64,000 nucleotides of DNA from NCBI GenBank assembly GCA_938084055.1, contig CALKDK010000054.1, forward strand, positions 1 through 64,000, given 5' to 3'. Position numbers and translations under genes: made by a program. The stretch's first letter is position 1. Every line of letters starts with the position of its first letter. A model generated the notes under the pieces. It saw only the letters and a list, made by a program, of their open reading frames with translations, was not told the DNA's origin and did no database searches. Below, piece after piece: positions 1-10,671 of the stretch. This stretch comes from an uncultured Luminiphilus sp. (lineage in GTDB: Bacteria; Pseudomonadota; Gammaproteobacteria; Pseudomonadales; Halieaceae).

Positions 1-62
1 GCTACGGGCGCATAAAACGGGTGATGCCTGATGACAGCTAGCACTCACACGATATTGAAAAG

Positions 63-139
63 TGGTCGGGGTAGAGAGATTCGAACTCCCGACATCCTGC
101 TCCCAAAGCAGGCGCGCTACCAGACTGCGCTATACCCCG
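63..139 (-). tRNA. tRNA-Pro (anticodon UGG)
   Basis: Read on the minus strand this 77-nt stretch folds as a complete tRNA. The acceptor arms CGGGGTA and TACCCCG pair, followed by discriminator A and an encoded CCA. The anticodon stem CCTGC/GCAGG encloses the loop TTTGGGA, giving anticodon TGG (proline). The T arm carries the usual GTTCGAATC. The first base pair C-G is typical of bacterial tRNA-Pro. I saw no clear terminator after it within the 62 bases left in the window. Confidence 0.96.
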
Positions 140-323
140 AAGTCACACGGGACGAGCTCACCCGCTGGAACCAAGGCCCAGCGCCGGAGTCGTCATCGCC
201 GACCGGGGCGAAGGATACTGATTTGACCAGAGGCGGTCAATTCACGACCTTTCTGCTTGTTCTCCCCGGCCCATTTCTGGGAGACTTCGCCGGAATTTAT
301 AAACTGGCTGAACAGAGGCAATC

Positions 324-1169
324 ATGACGGCACAGATACTGGACGGCAAACACGTGGCAAAACTCACTGAAGAAGCCCTCAAGGCGCGCGTGGAGAAACT
401 CAAAGCCCGCTCCGACGGCCGTACGCCAGTCCTGGCAACGGTACTGGTCGGCGACGACCCGGCGTCCGCCACCTATGTGAAAATGAAAGGAAACGCCTGC
501 CGACGCATTGGCATGGAGTCCCTTGCGATCGAGCTGCCGTCAACACTCAAGACCAACGACCTCTTACGAGAAATTGAACAGTTGAACGCCAATCCCGATG
601 TCCACGGCATCCTGCTTCAACATCCCGTACCCAGCCAGATAGATGAGCGAGCCGCCTTTGACATGATTGATCTCGGTAAGGACGTCGATGGCGTCACCTG
701 CCTTGGCTTCGGGCGCATGGCCATGGGTGAGGACGCCTACGGCTGTGCCACACCCCAGGGCATCATGCGGCTGCTGGCTCACTATGAGATACCCCTTGAA
801 GGCCAGCATGCGGTTGTTGTGGGGCGCAGTCCAATTTTGGGCAAGCCCATGTCCATGATGCTTCTGCAAGCCAATGCCACGGTAACCATTTGCCATTCTC
901 GAACACAGAACCTTGCCGACCACATTCGACAGGCGGACATCATCGTCGGTGCCGTTGGCCGTCCGGAATTCATCCGGGCAGACTGGATCAAGGATGGCGC
1001 AGTGGTCGTGGACGCCGGCTATCACCCGGGCGGGGTGGGTGATGTCGAGCTGCAGCCCCTGCTTGATCGGGTGGCTGCCTACACACCGGTGCCCGGTGGT
1101 GTCGGGCCCATGACCATCAATACCCTGATACAGCAAACCGTGGAGTCTGGAGAAAAGGCCCTCGCCTGA
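324..1169 (+). CDS. folD: Bifunctional methylenetetrahydrofolate dehydrogenase/cyclohydrolase FolD
   Basis: FolD interconverts 5,10-methylene-THF, 5,10-methenyl-THF and 10-formyl-THF in the cytoplasm, supplying one-carbon units for purines and formyl-Met-tRNA. The 281-residue length is normal. The catalytic Tyr/Lys pair sits at about Y51 and K55, the KDVDG motif at 119-123, the Rossmann motif GRSPILGKP at 168-176, and the C-terminal PGGVGPMTI is intact. The substrate-loop motif reads QHPVP at 99-103 rather than the more common QLPLP. The ATG follows an AGAGGCAATC leader. It is divergent from tRNA-Pro and the first gene of the core block here. Confidence 0.95.
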   Translation: MTAQILDGKHVAKLTEEALKARVEKLKARSDGRTPVLATVLVGDDPASATYVKMKGNACRRIGMESLAIELPSTLKTNDLLREIEQLNANPDVHGILLQHPVPSQIDERAAFDMIDLGKDVDGVTCLGFGRMAMGEDAYGCATPQGIMRLLAHYEIPLEGQHAVVVGRSPILGKPMSMMLLQANATVTICHSRTQNLADHIRQADIIVGAVGRPEFIRADWIKDGAVVVDAGYHPGGVGDVELQPLLDRVAAYTPVPGGVGPMTINTLIQQTVESGEKALA

Positions 1170-1177
1170 TTTTGGGG

Positions 1178-1230
1178 CCCTGCTCTTGGCGCTGCCCTGC
1201 TCTTGGCGCTGCCCTGCTCTTGGCGCTGCC
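1178..1230. repeat. 17-bp tandem repeat, about three copies
   Basis: The unit CCCTGCTCTTGGCGCTG is repeated three times without a mismatch (1178-1194, 1195-1211, 1212-1228), then a partial copy begins. It starts nine bases after the folD stop codon. Because 17 is not a multiple of three it would shift frame each copy, so it is unlikely to be coding. A role is not evident. Confidence 0.9.
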
Positions 1231-1523
1231 CTCCTCGGCAATCACCTTGGAGTCGGTGACCCGGGCCATGGGCCGTCACGACGACAGGCCTATGCGCTGA
1301 GCCGCTCAAGCACGCGTCACGGCAGAGCCTCTGACTAACAAGCCCTGCCGGCAGAGCCGATAACGCGTCGATAGCCAGCGCTGTCGTCCCCCCCGGACCA
1401 ACGGCCTACGCGAACCTCTGACGGCCGGACATGACGTGCCTGACACAGTGCGCCAGCCAGCACAGACTTCCCTGCGCACAGACGTGGTTCGGCGACCACG
1501 GTTGAACAAGGGCAGGAGGGACG
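1231..1523. other. Intergenic region between convergent folD and cysS
   Basis: I see no convincing gene here; open frames crossing it are short or are antisense extensions of cysS. It contains an imperfect palindromic stretch around 1256-1279 (GTGAC...GTCAC arms around a GGGCCATGGGCC core) and a 10-bp direct repeat CGGCAGAGCC near 1320 and 1350. No T-run terminator was found for either flanking gene. Confidence 0.5.
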
Positions 1524-2897
1524 TCAGGTGCGTCGCCAACTGGTGCCGTCAGCGCTGTCTTCAAGTACGATGCCGGCGGCCTGCAATTCATTGCGAATCG
1601 CATCAGCGCGGGCAAAATCCCGAGCCGCCCGGGCTGCCAGGCGCTCTTCCAGGAGGGCTTCGATGGTCTCGGCATTTGGACCATCGCCAGCGCCCTGGGT
1701 GAACCAATCGCTGGGGAACCGCTCCAGCAGGCCGAGGACCCGCCCGTTGGCCAACAGGCGCCCCTTGCACAGAGCCAGCGAATCAGCGTTTGCCTTGTTC
1801 AACTCTTTACTCGCAGCATGCAAAGCGGCAATGGCCTTGGGCGTATTGAGATCGTCCAGTAACGCCGCAAAGGCCTCGGTTTCCGTATCGGCCAACGCCA
1901 CGGGTTCGACCGTTTCTACCTGGCGCAGTGCCTGATAGAAGGCATCCAAGGTGTTTCGCGCCTGATCGAGCAACGCGCCGGAAAAGTTCAAAGGCGACCT
2001 GTAGTGCGTTGAAAGCAGTGCGAAACGCAGCACTTCACCGGGATAAACTTCCAGCAGTTCCCTCACGGTTCGAACATTGCCCAGGGACTTGGACATCTTC
2101 TCACCGTCCATATCCACATAGGCATTGTGGACCCAGTAGCGAACGAAATCGCCACCATAACCGCAGCAGCTTTGCGCCCGTTCATTTTCGTGGTGGGGAA
2201 AAATCAGATCCCGTCCACCACCATGAATATCAATCGCATCGCCCAGATGGGCCCGAATCATTGCCGAGCATTCGAGATGCCATCCGGGACGTCCCCAACC
2301 CCAGGGGCTCTCCCAGCCAGGGTCATCCGCCAGGGAAGGCTTCCAGAGCACAAAATCGCCGGGGTTACGTTTGTAATCAGCCACCTCAACGCGTGCTCCA
2401 GCTAGCATGTCATCGAGGTTTCTGCCGCTCAGGGCTCCGTAACCCTCCATCGACGTCACATCGAACAACACATGACCATCCGCCGTGTAGGCATGATTGC
2501 GTTCAATCAGTCGCAGTATCAACTGCTGCATTGCTTCAATATTTTCAGTGGCCCGTGGCTCCAGGCTGGGCGCCAGCGTATTCAGCTGAGCCACATCCTC
2601 CCGGAACTTTAGGGTGAATTCCGACGTGATGGCATCGATCGTCTCACCTCGCTCCCGGGCACTCGCGATGATCTTGTCATCTATGTCCGTGATGTTGCGG
2701 GCATAAACCACCGAGGGGAACAGCAATTGCAACACGCGGTACAACATGTCGAATACAACCACCGGGCGCGCGTTACCAATGTGCGCCAGGTTATAAACCG
2801 TCGGGCCACAGACATAGAGGGTAATCCGGTCAGGGTCCCGGGGTTCAAATACTTCCTTGTTACCGGTAAGCGTGTTTGTCAAACGCAACTCAGGCAT
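1524..2897 (-). CDS. cysS: Cysteinyl-tRNA synthetase
   Basis: This class I aminoacyl-tRNA synthetase charges tRNA-Cys. The 457-residue length fits the family. The HIGH-type motif is HIGN at residues 39-42 and KMSKS lies at 267-271. The zinc site is visible as C30 (YVCGPTVY), C210 (HLECSAM) and the PHHENE segment near 235-240. The ATG overlaps the last 8 bases of glnS, so the two synthetases are translationally coupled. The glnS-cysS adjacency is common in Pseudomonas-type gammaproteobacteria. Confidence 0.97.
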   Translation of the reverse strand: MPELRLTNTLTGNKEVFEPRDPDRITLYVCGPTVYNLAHIGNARPVVVFDMLYRVLQLLFPSVVYARNITDIDDKIIASARERGETIDAITSEFTLKFREDVAQLNTLAPSLEPRATENIEAMQQLILRLIERNHAYTADGHVLFDVTSMEGYGALSGRNLDDMLAGARVEVADYKRNPGDFVLWKPSLADDPGWESPWGWGRPGWHLECSAMIRAHLGDAIDIHGGGRDLIFPHHENERAQSCCGYGGDFVRYWVHNAYVDMDGEKMSKSLGNVRTVRELLEVYPGEVLRFALLSTHYRSPLNFSGALLDQARNTLDAFYQALRQVETVEPVALADTETEAFAALLDDLNTPKAIAALHAASKELNKANADSLALCKGRLLANGRVLGLLERFPSDWFTQGAGDGPNAETIEALLEERLAARAARDFARADAIRNELQAAGIVLEDSADGTSWRRT

Positions 2898-4548
2898 TCG
2901 CGGTGTTCCAGGTATCCCGGAGCCCGATGGTCATATTGAAAACCGGCCGCTCGCGGCAGTGGTCAAAACGATCGGCGACGAAGTAGCCCTCACGCTCAAA
3001 CTGAAACACCTGCTCGGGTTCCGCATGTGCAAGTGAAGCCTCTATCACCGCGTCTTCAATACATCGCAGGGAGCCAGGATTAACTACCGCCATGACGTCC
3101 TCAGTCCTGCCCGGGTTTGGATCGCTGAAAAGACGATCATAGCAGCGGACCTCGGCCCGCACCCCGCTGGATGCGGACACCCAGTGGATTACACCCCGAG
3201 CTTTTATGCCGTCGGGCGGGTCCTCCCCCAGGGTCCCTTCAATAATTCGGGCATACACCCGGGAGACCGCCCCGGTGGCATCGTAGTCGCAGCTATCGGC
3301 CTCAATCACGTAGGCGCCGCGCAACCTGACCCTCTTCCCAAGCACCAGGCGCTTGTACTTCTTGTTTGCCTCCTCACGAAAATCGGCGGCGTCGATCAGC
3401 ACCTCGGCTGTCAGTGGTACTTCACGGGTCCCCATGTCCTCGTTATTGGGGTGATTGGCCACCGACAGAGTCGCGGGTGTAGAGAGATTGGTAAGCGTCA
3501 GGGGAAGGGGATTCAGGACGGCCATGGCCCGTGGCGCAGATTCATTTAGCTGGTTACGCACGGCGCTTTCGAGCATGGCAACATCTACAACGCTGTCCGA
3601 ACGCGACGTTCCTATCTCCTCACAGAAATGCCTGATCGCCCCCGCTGGATAGCCTCGGCGGCGCAGACCCGCGAGCGTTGGCATTCTCGGATCATCCCAA
3701 CCTGTGACAACACCGGCATCCACAAGGTGCTTCAGTTTCCGCTTGCTGGTCAGCGTATAGCTGGTGTTAAGCCGAGCGAATTCATACTGCCGAGGTCGGT
3801 TGGGTACAGGTAGGTGCTCGATAAACCAGTCGTACAGCGGGCGGTGATCCTCAAATTCAAGGGTGCAAATGGAGTGCGTTATCCCTTCGATAGCATCCCC
3901 TTGGCCATGGGCAAAATCATAGGTGGGATAAATTGGCCACTCTCCGCCCGTTTGATGGTGGTGAGCTGTGCGGATGCGGTACAGGATTGGGTCGCGCAGA
4001 TTGATATTCGGCGCGGCCATGTCGATTTTTGCCCGCAGTACCCTGCTGCCCTCGGCATACTCCCCCGCCCGCATTCCTTCAAACAGGCGTCTATTTTCAT
4101 CGACTGAACGACACCTGAAAGGACTGTCGCGACCCGCCTCCGTCAGGCTACCCCGGTAGTCGCGGGCCTCCTCGGCAGAGAGGTCACAGACGTAGGCCAA
4201 CCCCTGCTCGACCAAATGCAGCGCCCATTCATACAATTGTTGAAAATAGCTTGAGGCGAACCGGACCTCGCCATCCCATTTATAACCGAGCCACCGGACA
4301 TCCTCCTGGATCGCCTCTATAAATACTTTGTTTTCCTTTTCCGGGTTGGTGTCATCAAAACGCAAGTGGCAGCGCCCACCGAACCGGCTCGCCAGCTCGA
4401 AATTGACGGTGATGGATTTCGCATGACCGAGGTGCAGGAACCCGTTGGGTTCTGGTGGGAACCGGGTGACCAGTTGCTCCACCAATCCGCCATCAAGGTC
4501 TGACTGGATCTGCGTCTTGAGAAAATTACTGCGCGCTTCGGTACTCAT
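2890..4548 (-). CDS. glnS: Glutaminyl-tRNA synthetase
   Basis: This class I synthetase charges tRNA-Gln directly. The product of 552 residues matches GlnS length. The catalytic-domain signature [15 protein letters not shown] spans about 31-45, with HLGH at 39-42. The second signature appears as LTSKRKL where E. coli has MSKRKL. C-terminal beta-barrel anticodon-binding sequence such as [10 protein letters not shown] ends the protein. It is transcribed ahead of cysS and overlaps it. It is divergent from ppiB, with about 190 bases between the two starts. Confidence 0.97.
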   Translation of the reverse strand: MSTEARSNFLKTQIQSDLDGGLVEQLVTRFPPEPNGFLHLGHAKSITVNFELASRFGGRCHLRFDDTNPEKENKVFIEAIQEDVRWLGYKWDGEVRFASSYFQQLYEWALHLVEQGLAYVCDLSAEEARDYRGSLTEAGRDSPFRCRSVDENRRLFEGMRAGEYAEGSRVLRAKIDMAAPNINLRDPILYRIRTAHHHQTGGEWPIYPTYDFAHGQGDAIEGITHSICTLEFEDHRPLYDWFIEHLPVPNRPRQYEFARLNTSYTLTSKRKLKHLVDAGVVTGWDDPRMPTLAGLRRRGYPAGAIRHFCEEIGTSRSDSVVDVAMLESAVRNQLNESAPRAMAVLNPLPLTLTNLSTPATLSVANHPNNEDMGTREVPLTAEVLIDAADFREEANKKYKRLVLGKRVRLRGAYVIEADSCDYDATGAVSRVYARIIEGTLGEDPPDGIKARGVIHWVSASSGVRAEVRCYDRLFSDPNPGRTEDVMAVVNPGSLRCIEDAVIEASLAHAEPEQVFQFEREGYFVADRFDHCRERPVFNMTIGLRDTWNTANA

Positions 4549-4736
4549 GAACAGCCTCTGAATCGAGCGCGCATAATAGCAAGCCAGACAGCGCGCCGCA
4601 GGGTATTAAAGCCACTTGGGATGTTTATTTGGGGGGCAATAATACATGCTCTGGACCGGGACCGTCCTGAGGATCGCGCCGAGTTACCAAAACGTGTACG
4701 ATGCGCTCCGTCTGAATGTGCCCAGCTGGAGGCAAC

Positions 4737-5246
4737 ATGACCCACACTGTTGTAGAGATCAAAACTACGTTTGGTGCCATCAAGGTTGAATTGGATGGTG
4801 AAAAAGCACCAAAAACTGTCGAGAACTTCCTGCGCTACGCCTCCGAGGGGTTTTATGACGGCACCATATTCCACCGGGTGATTGACAACTTCATGATCCA
4901 GGGTGGCGGCTTCGATAGTGAAATGGAGCAGAAAGAAACCGGAGCGGCTATCGACAATGAAGCCGACAACGGCCTGCAGAATGATCGCGGCACGATCGCA
5001 ATGGCCCGCACCATGGATCCCCATTCGGCCACTGCGCAGTTTTTCATCAACGTGAAAGACAATGATTTCCTGAACCACAGCGGCAAGAACATGCAGGGCT
5101 GGGGTTATGCGGTATTTGGTCGAGTCATCGACGGCGACAGCGTGCTCGACAAAATTCGGACTGTGGAAACCGGCAGTAAGGGTGGGCATCAGGATGTACC
5201 GAAAGAGAGCATCGTTATAGAAGCTGTCTCGGTCGTCAGCCCCTGA
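4737..5246 (+). CDS. ppiB: Peptidyl-prolyl cis-trans isomerase B (cyclophilin)
   Basis: This 169-residue cytoplasmic cyclophilin catalyses prolyl isomerisation. The family core [15 protein letters not shown] is at about 44-58, followed by [15 protein letters not shown] and [10 protein letters not shown], as in E. coli PpiB. The start at 4737 is preferred over an in-frame ATG 21 bases upstream because CTGGAGGCAAC sits at ribosome-binding distance and homologues begin near this point. No signal peptide is present. lpxH follows after three bases, so the two are probably cotranscribed. Confidence 0.95.
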   Translation: MTHTVVEIKTTFGAIKVELDGEKAPKTVENFLRYASEGFYDGTIFHRVIDNFMIQGGGFDSEMEQKETGAAIDNEADNGLQNDRGTIAMARTMDPHSATAQFFINVKDNDFLNHSGKNMQGWGYAVFGRVIDGDSVLDKIRTVETGSKGGHQDVPKESIVIEAVSVVSP

Positions 5247-5249
5247 CCC

Positions 5250-5960
5250 ATGAGCTCGACGCTGTTCATCAGCGACCTGCACCTCAGTGATAACACCCCC
5301 GAGATAGAGGACGCGCTGTACGCCTTTCTGTTGAGAGAGCGACGTATGGCCCGGCTTTTCATACTCGGCGACTTTTTTGAATACTGGATCGGGGATGACG
5401 ATGACACGCCCCTGAACCGTCGGGTAATAAAACAACTCAGGGCGGCAAGTGATCGAGGTACGGAGCTGTTCCTCGTGCGGGGCAATCGCGACCTTGCGCT
5501 CGGTTCGGTCTTTGCGAATCAAATTGGCGCCACCCTGCTGGGCGATACCACAGTGATTTCACTCGATGGCAAGCCAACCCTCGTGTTGCATGGCGACACC
5601 CTGTGCACCGACGACATCGAATACCAGAAAATGCGCACTATTCTCCATGACCCTGCATGGCAGGCAGAAATGCTGCAACGTCCCTTGGAGGAGCGCCGCG
5701 AGTTTGCCCGTGGATTGCGTAATGCAAGCCAGGAGAAAGCCGATAAAGACCCCGCCAACATTATCGACGTGAACGCGGAGGCCGTAGCGCAAGCCTTTTT
5801 GGATAATGGTGTTGAGCAGATGATTCACGGCCACACACATCGGCCACAGACCCACAGAACAGACCGGGGCACCAGGATTGTCCTGGGAGACTGGTCGGCC
5901 TCGAAGGGCTGGTGTGTCCGCTCGGAAAACGGTCAGTGTACGCTGGAGAGTTTCAGCTAA
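5250..5960 (+). CDS. lpxH: UDP-2,3-diacylglucosamine diphosphatase LpxH
   Basis: LpxH cleaves UDP-2,3-diacylglucosamine to lipid X and UMP at the inner face of the cytoplasmic membrane, a step of lipid A synthesis. The 236 residues show the calcineurin-like metallophosphoesterase motifs in order: FISDLHL near the N-terminus, GDFFEYWIGDDD, VRGNRD, LHGDTLC and HGHTHRP near the C-terminus. It starts three bases after ppiB stops and faces miaE, whose stop codon is only nine bases beyond its own. Confidence 0.95.
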   Translation: MSSTLFISDLHLSDNTPEIEDALYAFLLRERRMARLFILGDFFEYWIGDDDDTPLNRRVIKQLRAASDRGTELFLVRGNRDLALGSVFANQIGATLLGDTTVISLDGKPTLVLHGDTLCTDDIEYQKMRTILHDPAWQAEMLQRPLEERREFARGLRNASQEKADKDPANIIDVNAEAVAQAFLDNGVEQMIHGHTHRPQTHRTDRGTRIVLGDWSASKGWCVRSENGQCTLESFS

Positions 5961-5969
5961 CCCTCGCAA

Positions 5970-6590
5970 TCAGGCCGCGGCGGGAATACCGCTGTGAAAC
6001 CGCATCTCCCCATCCTCGCCCTCAATGAGACCCTGTTCCACTGCCCTGAAGTCTTTCAGCCGCTCTTCAACCTCGGCGGGATGCGCAACCGATCTCGCAA
6101 GCGTCAGGTAATCCTTGAAATGACGCGCCTCGCTTTTTAGCAGTGAGCGGTAGAAATCTGAGAGTTCGCTGTCAAGGTGGGGAGCCAGCGCGGCAAAACG
6201 TTCGCAGGAGCGGGCTTCAATCAGCGCACCGAGAATCAGTGTATCAACCAGTCGACCGGGGTCCCGTTTTCTCACCAATTGGTGGAGTCCACCCGCATAA
6301 CGCGAAGCGGTGACCGCCTCATAGCGGATATTCCGCTTCTCCATCAGGCTCAGGACCTGTTCAAAATGCCGCAATTCCTCCCGTGCAAGGCGTGACATTT
6401 TATTCATCAACTGCGGGTTATCCGTGTGTCGATGCAGTAGTGCCATGGCGGTAGCCGCTGCTTTTTTTTCACAATTCGCGTGATCGATAAGCAGCGTCGC
6501 CTGGTCAGCCAGGGCAGCCTGGATCCACGCCGATGGCGTTGGACAGGGCAGGAAAGCCAGCAAATCACTCATTTCGGGGATGGCCGTCAT
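5970..6590 (-). CDS. miaE: tRNA-(ms2io6A) hydroxylase MiaE
   Basis: MiaE is a diiron monooxygenase that hydroxylates the isopentenyl group of ms2i6A37 in tRNA. The ferritin-like core is recognisable from DHANCEKKAAATAM and ALIEARSCERFAAL plus SEARHFKDYL, which carry the Glu/His diiron ligands. The start at 6590 gives 206 residues and follows GAGGAG near the end of the DUF1289 gene. An ATG 57 bases farther upstream would overlap that gene and add an unlikely leader. The two minus-strand genes are separated by four bases and look cotranscribed. Confidence 0.9.
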   Translation of the reverse strand: MTAIPEMSDLLAFLPCPTPSAWIQAALADQATLLIDHANCEKKAAATAMALLHRHTDNPQLMNKMSRLAREELRHFEQVLSLMEKRNIRYEAVTASRYAGGLHQLVRKRDPGRLVDTLILGALIEARSCERFAALAPHLDSELSDFYRSLLKSEARHFKDYLTLARSVAHPAEVEERLKDFRAVEQGLIEGEDGEMRFHSGIPAAA

Positions 6591-6594
6591 GATG

Positions 6595-7092
6595 TCATGA
6601 CTCCTCGAACAGGTCGGGAGTGGCAAGATATCGCTCATAATGTGCATCAGAAAGTGACCAGAATTCGTGATCTACCATCTCACGAAGTGCGCGAAGACTG
6701 TGGGATCGCCAGGTCAGGTGGACCGCAAATCCGAAGGACTCGGTATCCTCAATTTGGCTCGCGCCTGCTTTTAACAGTGCGAAAAGGCCACAGTATTGGT
6801 CATGCACAGGGTTGAATCGCACCTGTTGGGTCTCCAATTGCCAGCGCAGCAATCCTGAATCGGTTACGACAAACTTGTTTTGCATGCAGGTACTCAGGAA
6901 GCTGGCCAGACGCTGGTCAACAATCGCCTTCTCTGCTTCTGTATAGGCATTCCAGTCGATCACCTCATGACTGAAACGCTTACACCCGCGGCAGACGGCG
7001 TCACCAATGCCTGTCGAGCAGACACCAATGCAGGGGGTACGAACGCGCGCACGTGCTACCCGGGGGGACTTGGAGGCGGTACTTTCTGTCAT
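6595..7092 (-). CDS. DUF1289 family protein
   Basis: This 165-residue protein carries an N-terminal DUF1289 module: TPCIGVCSTGIGDAVCRGC at about 19-37 with four spaced cysteines, then the typical segment IDWNAYTEAEK. The remaining 110 residues are not a domain I recognise. DUF1289 proteins are small, cysteine-containing and of unclear function; metal or iron-sulfur binding is a guess from the cysteine pattern. It is directly upstream of miaE and divergent from acnB. Confidence 0.8.
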   Translation of the reverse strand: MTESTASKSPRVARARVRTPCIGVCSTGIGDAVCRGCKRFSHEVIDWNAYTEAEKAIVDQRLASFLSTCMQNKFVVTDSGLLRWQLETQQVRFNPVHDQYCGLFALLKAGASQIEDTESFGFAVHLTWRSHSLRALREMVDHEFWSLSDAHYERYLATPDLFEES

Positions 7093-7213
7093 AACGCAAG
7101 TCTAGGGTATGGATTGGCTGAATGCACAGAATCATCGCTTGCCGATGTCATGATATCCGGTCACAAGCTATACTGCGCCCCGAAAATTACCCCCCTTTGC
7201 AAGGAGTGCACCC

Positions 7214-9826
7214 GTGCTTGAAGCTTACCGCGCCCACGTTGAAGAACGCGCCCAACTCAATATACCCGCCACGCCACTGTCCCCAGGACAGGTCGCTGAA
7301 CTGGTGGAGCTGATCAAGAACCCACCGGAAGGGGAGGCTGATTTTCTACTGGAGTTACTGGCCACGCGCGTTCCACCCGGCGTCGATGAAGCCGCCTACG
7401 TCAAGGCGGGGTTTCTCTCTGCAATTGCAACTGGAGAGACCACCTGCGACCTCCTGAGCCGGACTGAGGCCGTAACCATGCTCGGCAACATGCACGGCGG
7501 TTACAACATTGAAACCCTTGTGGCCCTGCTTTCCGACGCTGAATTGGCGGCTGAGGCCGCAGAACAGCTGAAGCACACCCTGCTGATGTTCGAAGCCTTC
7601 CACGACGTGGCTGAACTGGCCAGGCAGGGTAATGCCCATGCTGCTGCTGTGATGACGAGCTGGGCTGAGGGAGAGTGGTTCACCAGTCGAGATGCCGTCC
7701 CAGAATCCGTCAAAATGATCGTGTTCAAGGTGACCGGGGAGACCAATACGGATGACCTGTCACCTGCGCCCGATGCCTGGTCGCGACCCGATATTCCACT
7801 CCATGCCAACGCCATGTACAAAATGACCCGCGACGGCCTCACGCCCGATGACCACGGGACTACAGGCCCTCTCCAGCAGATTGCTGAAATCAAAGCCCAT
7901 GGGCTGCCCGTCGCCTTTGTCGGCGATGTCGTGGGCACCGGATCCTCCCGTAAGTCAGCAACCAATTCGGTGCTCTGGTTTTTCGGCGAGGATATGCCCG
8001 GCGTACCCAATAAGCGTGGCGGCGGTGTTTGTATTGGTGGCAAAGTGGCGCCCATTTTCTACAACACCATGGAGGATGCCGGAGCGTTGGTCTTTGAAGC
8101 CCCGGTCGATGGCCTCCAGATGGGTGATGTGATTGAGATTCGGCCCTATGACGGTAAGATTTTGGGGGAAACCGGAGATGTGCTCGCAGAATTTTCGCTG
8201 AAATCCGATGTACTCCTTGACGAAGTTCAGGCCGGGGGGCGCATTAACCTCATTATTGGCCGAGGACTTACAACCCGCGCCCGTGAGGCGCTGGGCCTGG
8301 ATGAGGACAGTCTATTCCGCAGGCCCGAGCAACCCGAAGATACCGGCAAAGGCTTCACGCTTGCGCAGAAAATGGTGGGCCGTGCCTGTGGCGTCGCAGG
8401 GATACGGCCTGGAACCTACTGTGAACCGAGAATGACCACAGTAGGTTCCCAGGACACTACGGGGCCCATGACCCGGGATGAATTGAAGGATCTGGCCTGC
8501 CTTGGTTTCTCTGCCGACCTGACCATGCAATCCTTTTGTCACACGGCCGCGTATCCCAAGCCCGTCGATATCCACACCCAGCATACCCTGCCCGATTTCA
8601 TCATGACCCGGGGTGGCGTTTCGCTCCGACCCGGGGATGGCATTATCCACAGCTGGCTCAACCGTATGTTGCTGCCGGATACGGTGGGAACCGGGGGTGA
8701 CTCCCACACGCGTTTTCCCATGGGAATTTCTTTTCCCGCAGGATCGGGGCTGGTCGCCTTCGCCGCTGCCACGGGTGTCATGCCCCTGGATATGCCCGAA
8801 TCGATCCTGGTCCGCTTCAAGGGGAAAATGCAGCCGGGCATCACCCTTCGGGACCTCGTTCATGCCATTCCCTACTACGCCATACAGAAGGGCCTGCTGA
8901 CCGTTGAGAAGAAAGGTAAGAAAAACATTTTCTCAGGGAGGATCCTGGAAATTGAGGGCCTGGAAAATCTAACCGTTGAACAGGCCTTTGAGCTCTCCGA
9001 TGCCTCAGCAGAGCGCTCCGCGGCCGGATGCACCATCAAGTTGGGTGAGGAAACGATCGCCGAATATCTCCGGTCCAATATCGTGTTGCTGCGCTCCATG
9101 ATTGCTGAGGGCTACGGTGACTCCCGCACCCTCGAGCGGCGGGTCCGAAAAATGGAGGCGTGGCTCGCCAACCCCGAACTGCTGATCGCTGACGAGGACG
9201 CTGAATACAGGGAAATCATCGAGATAGACCTGGCTGAAGTCAACGAGCCAATCGTTTGCGCGCCCAATGATCCAGATGACGCACGCAGGCTGTCTGATGT
9301 GGCTGGCGACAGCGTACAGGAGGTGTTCATCGGCAGTTGTATGACCAACATCGGCCACTTCCGTGCTGCGGGAAAGCTCCTCGAGGCCCATGGCAAACCC
9401 GTAACCACCAGAATGTGGATTTGTCCGCCAACGCGCATGGATGAGCACCAGCTCATGGAGGAGGGTTACTTCGCAATTTTCGGTAAGGCCGGCGCACGGA
9501 CTGAAATGCCGGGATGCTCGCTGTGTATGGGCAATCAGGCCCGCGTGGAACCCGGTAGCACTGTACTGTCAACGTCAACCCGCAATTTTCCGAACCGGTT
9601 GGGTGAAGGCGCGAATGTCTACCTCACATCCGCCGAACTTGCTGCGGTAGGCGCCCTGCTCGGTAAGTTGCCCACACCCGCGGAGTACCTCGAGTTTGCC
9701 AACAAAATCGACTCCATGTCTGAGGAAATCTATCGCTACCTTAACTTTGACCAGGTCATCGAATTCCAGCAGCGTGCTGATGAGGGCCGACGCATAGCTG
9801 CAGTACAAATTGATCAGGTTGCATGA
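7214..9826 (+). CDS. acnB: Aconitate hydratase B
   Basis: AcnB interconverts citrate and isocitrate in the TCA cycle using a [4Fe-4S] cluster. The 870 residues match the AcnB family, with the HEAT-like N-terminal domain ([13 protein letters not shown] onward), the swivel domain ([16 protein letters not shown]) and the catalytic domains. Cluster cysteines are seen in [15 protein letters not shown] (about 710) and [11 protein letters not shown] (about 769 and 772). The GTG start at 7214 follows AAGGAGTGCACCC, a strong ribosome-binding site. It is the last gene of the conserved core block. Confidence 0.97.
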   Translation: MLEAYRAHVEERAQLNIPATPLSPGQVAELVELIKNPPEGEADFLLELLATRVPPGVDEAAYVKAGFLSAIATGETTCDLLSRTEAVTMLGNMHGGYNIETLVALLSDAELAAEAAEQLKHTLLMFEAFHDVAELARQGNAHAAAVMTSWAEGEWFTSRDAVPESVKMIVFKVTGETNTDDLSPAPDAWSRPDIPLHANAMYKMTRDGLTPDDHGTTGPLQQIAEIKAHGLPVAFVGDVVGTGSSRKSATNSVLWFFGEDMPGVPNKRGGGVCIGGKVAPIFYNTMEDAGALVFEAPVDGLQMGDVIEIRPYDGKILGETGDVLAEFSLKSDVLLDEVQAGGRINLIIGRGLTTRAREALGLDEDSLFRRPEQPEDTGKGFTLAQKMVGRACGVAGIRPGTYCEPRMTTVGSQDTTGPMTRDELKDLACLGFSADLTMQSFCHTAAYPKPVDIHTQHTLPDFIMTRGGVSLRPGDGIIHSWLNRMLLPDTVGTGGDSHTRFPMGISFPAGSGLVAFAAATGVMPLDMPESILVRFKGKMQPGITLRDLVHAIPYYAIQKGLLTVEKKGKKNIFSGRILEIEGLENLTVEQAFELSDASAERSAAGCTIKLGEETIAEYLRSNIVLLRSMIAEGYGDSRTLERRVRKMEAWLANPELLIADEDAEYREIIEIDLAEVNEPIVCAPNDPDDARRLSDVAGDSVQEVFIGSCMTNIGHFRAAGKLLEAHGKPVTTRMWICPPTRMDEHQLMEEGYFAIFGKAGARTEMPGCSLCMGNQARVEPGSTVLSTSTRNFPNRLGEGANVYLTSAELAAVGALLGKLPTPAEYLEFANKIDSMSEEIYRYLNFDQVIEFQQRADEGRRIAAVQIDQVA

Positions 9827-9863
9827 ACCCAATAGGCGGGAGGATAGGCTCACTACCCCCCCA

Positions 9864-9924
9864 GGCCAACCAGCCGAAGTGGGCGCAAGCAGGAAATGTG
9901 CTTGCCTCGTACTTTGGGTTGGCC
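9864..9924. other. Long interrupted hairpin between acnB and the MarR gene
   Basis: Three nested complementary segments line up: GGCCAACC (9864-9871) with GGTTGGCC (9917-9924), AAGT (9877-9880) with ACTT (9911-9914), and GCAAGCA (9885-9891) with TGCTTGC (9899-9905), leaving a 7-base loop. It lies between two convergent stop codons, so it could terminate or stabilise both transcripts. There is no T-run, so it is not a textbook intrinsic terminator. Confidence 0.6.
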
Positions 9925-9955
9925 CAATGCCAGCTGAGGCGCTCCCGGGGGCGCC

Positions 9956-10510
9956 CTAGGACTGCTGCTCCCCGGTGAGACTGCCGAAGGGCGGCGGCGG
10001 CTGATCTAGGGACTCGGACAGCTGATTGAGAAGTGTGTAGAGAAGCTCCAGGTTTTCCCGGCCGAACTGAGCCTCAATGTATTGATAACGGGCCTCGGAT
10101 TCCGGGGCAAGCCGCGCAATAAGCTCCCGGCCATGGGCTGTGATGGAGACCAGCGTGCGGCGACTGTCACGAGCACATGGCTGCCTCACCGCAATACCCC
10201 TGGTCTCCAAATTTTGGAGAATCCGGCTCACACTGGGTCGCAACAGAGAGCAGGCCCTAGCCAATTCACTGATGTCCTGGGGTTCTTTCTCGGCCAATGC
10301 GCGCATGACACGCCACTGCTGGGTGGATAGGTCGTGGGCACGCAAATGGGGGACAAAGGTGCTCAAAACGGCCTCGTGGGCCTTGAGCAGACTCATGGGC
10401 AGGGAGCGCCCGAAGCGCCGCATACTCTGGGCTGCCGTAATAGCCCCCTCCGCAGGTGGTTTGCGGGGCCTGGGGTCCGGCGTTGGCGAGGGCTTTATTG
10501 ACTTGGGCAT
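9956..10510 (-). CDS. MarR family regulator, HpaR-like
   Basis: This 184-residue winged-helix protein resembles HpaR, the repressor of homoprotocatechuate operons. The segment RSLPMSLLKAHEAV precedes LSTQQWRVMRALAE, then the recognition region LARACSLLRPSVSRIL and the wing ARDSRRTLVSIT. The N-terminal 30 residues are proline-rich and poorly conserved. It is divergent from an amidase gene and separated from it by about 200 bases containing an 18-bp near-palindrome. The hpa genes themselves are 44 kb away, so control of them is only a possibility. Confidence 0.82.
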   Translation of the reverse strand: MPKSIKPSPTPDPRPRKPPAEGAITAAQSMRRFGRSLPMSLLKAHEAVLSTFVPHLRAHDLSTQQWRVMRALAEKEPQDISELARACSLLRPSVSRILQNLETRGIAVRQPCARDSRRTLVSITAHGRELIARLAPESEARYQYIEAQFGRENLELLYTLLNQLSESLDQPPPPFGSLTGEQQS

Positions 10511-10671
10511 GGTCCAAGCATATCAGGATGATGGCGGCGCGGTCGCTTATTTACTCGACGGGATCCCGGTCCCAGACCGATCCGTGGCCTCGGCGCCGAA
10601 GATGGACTGCGCCACGCGGTATAGGGCTGGATGTCAATCTTATGGCCCATTTTGCCAATGAATTGCCCGCA

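Noticed and set aside
4545-5522. A 325-codon minus-strand open frame across ppiB and lpxH
   Set aside because: It mirrors two clear genes on the other strand and shows no domain.
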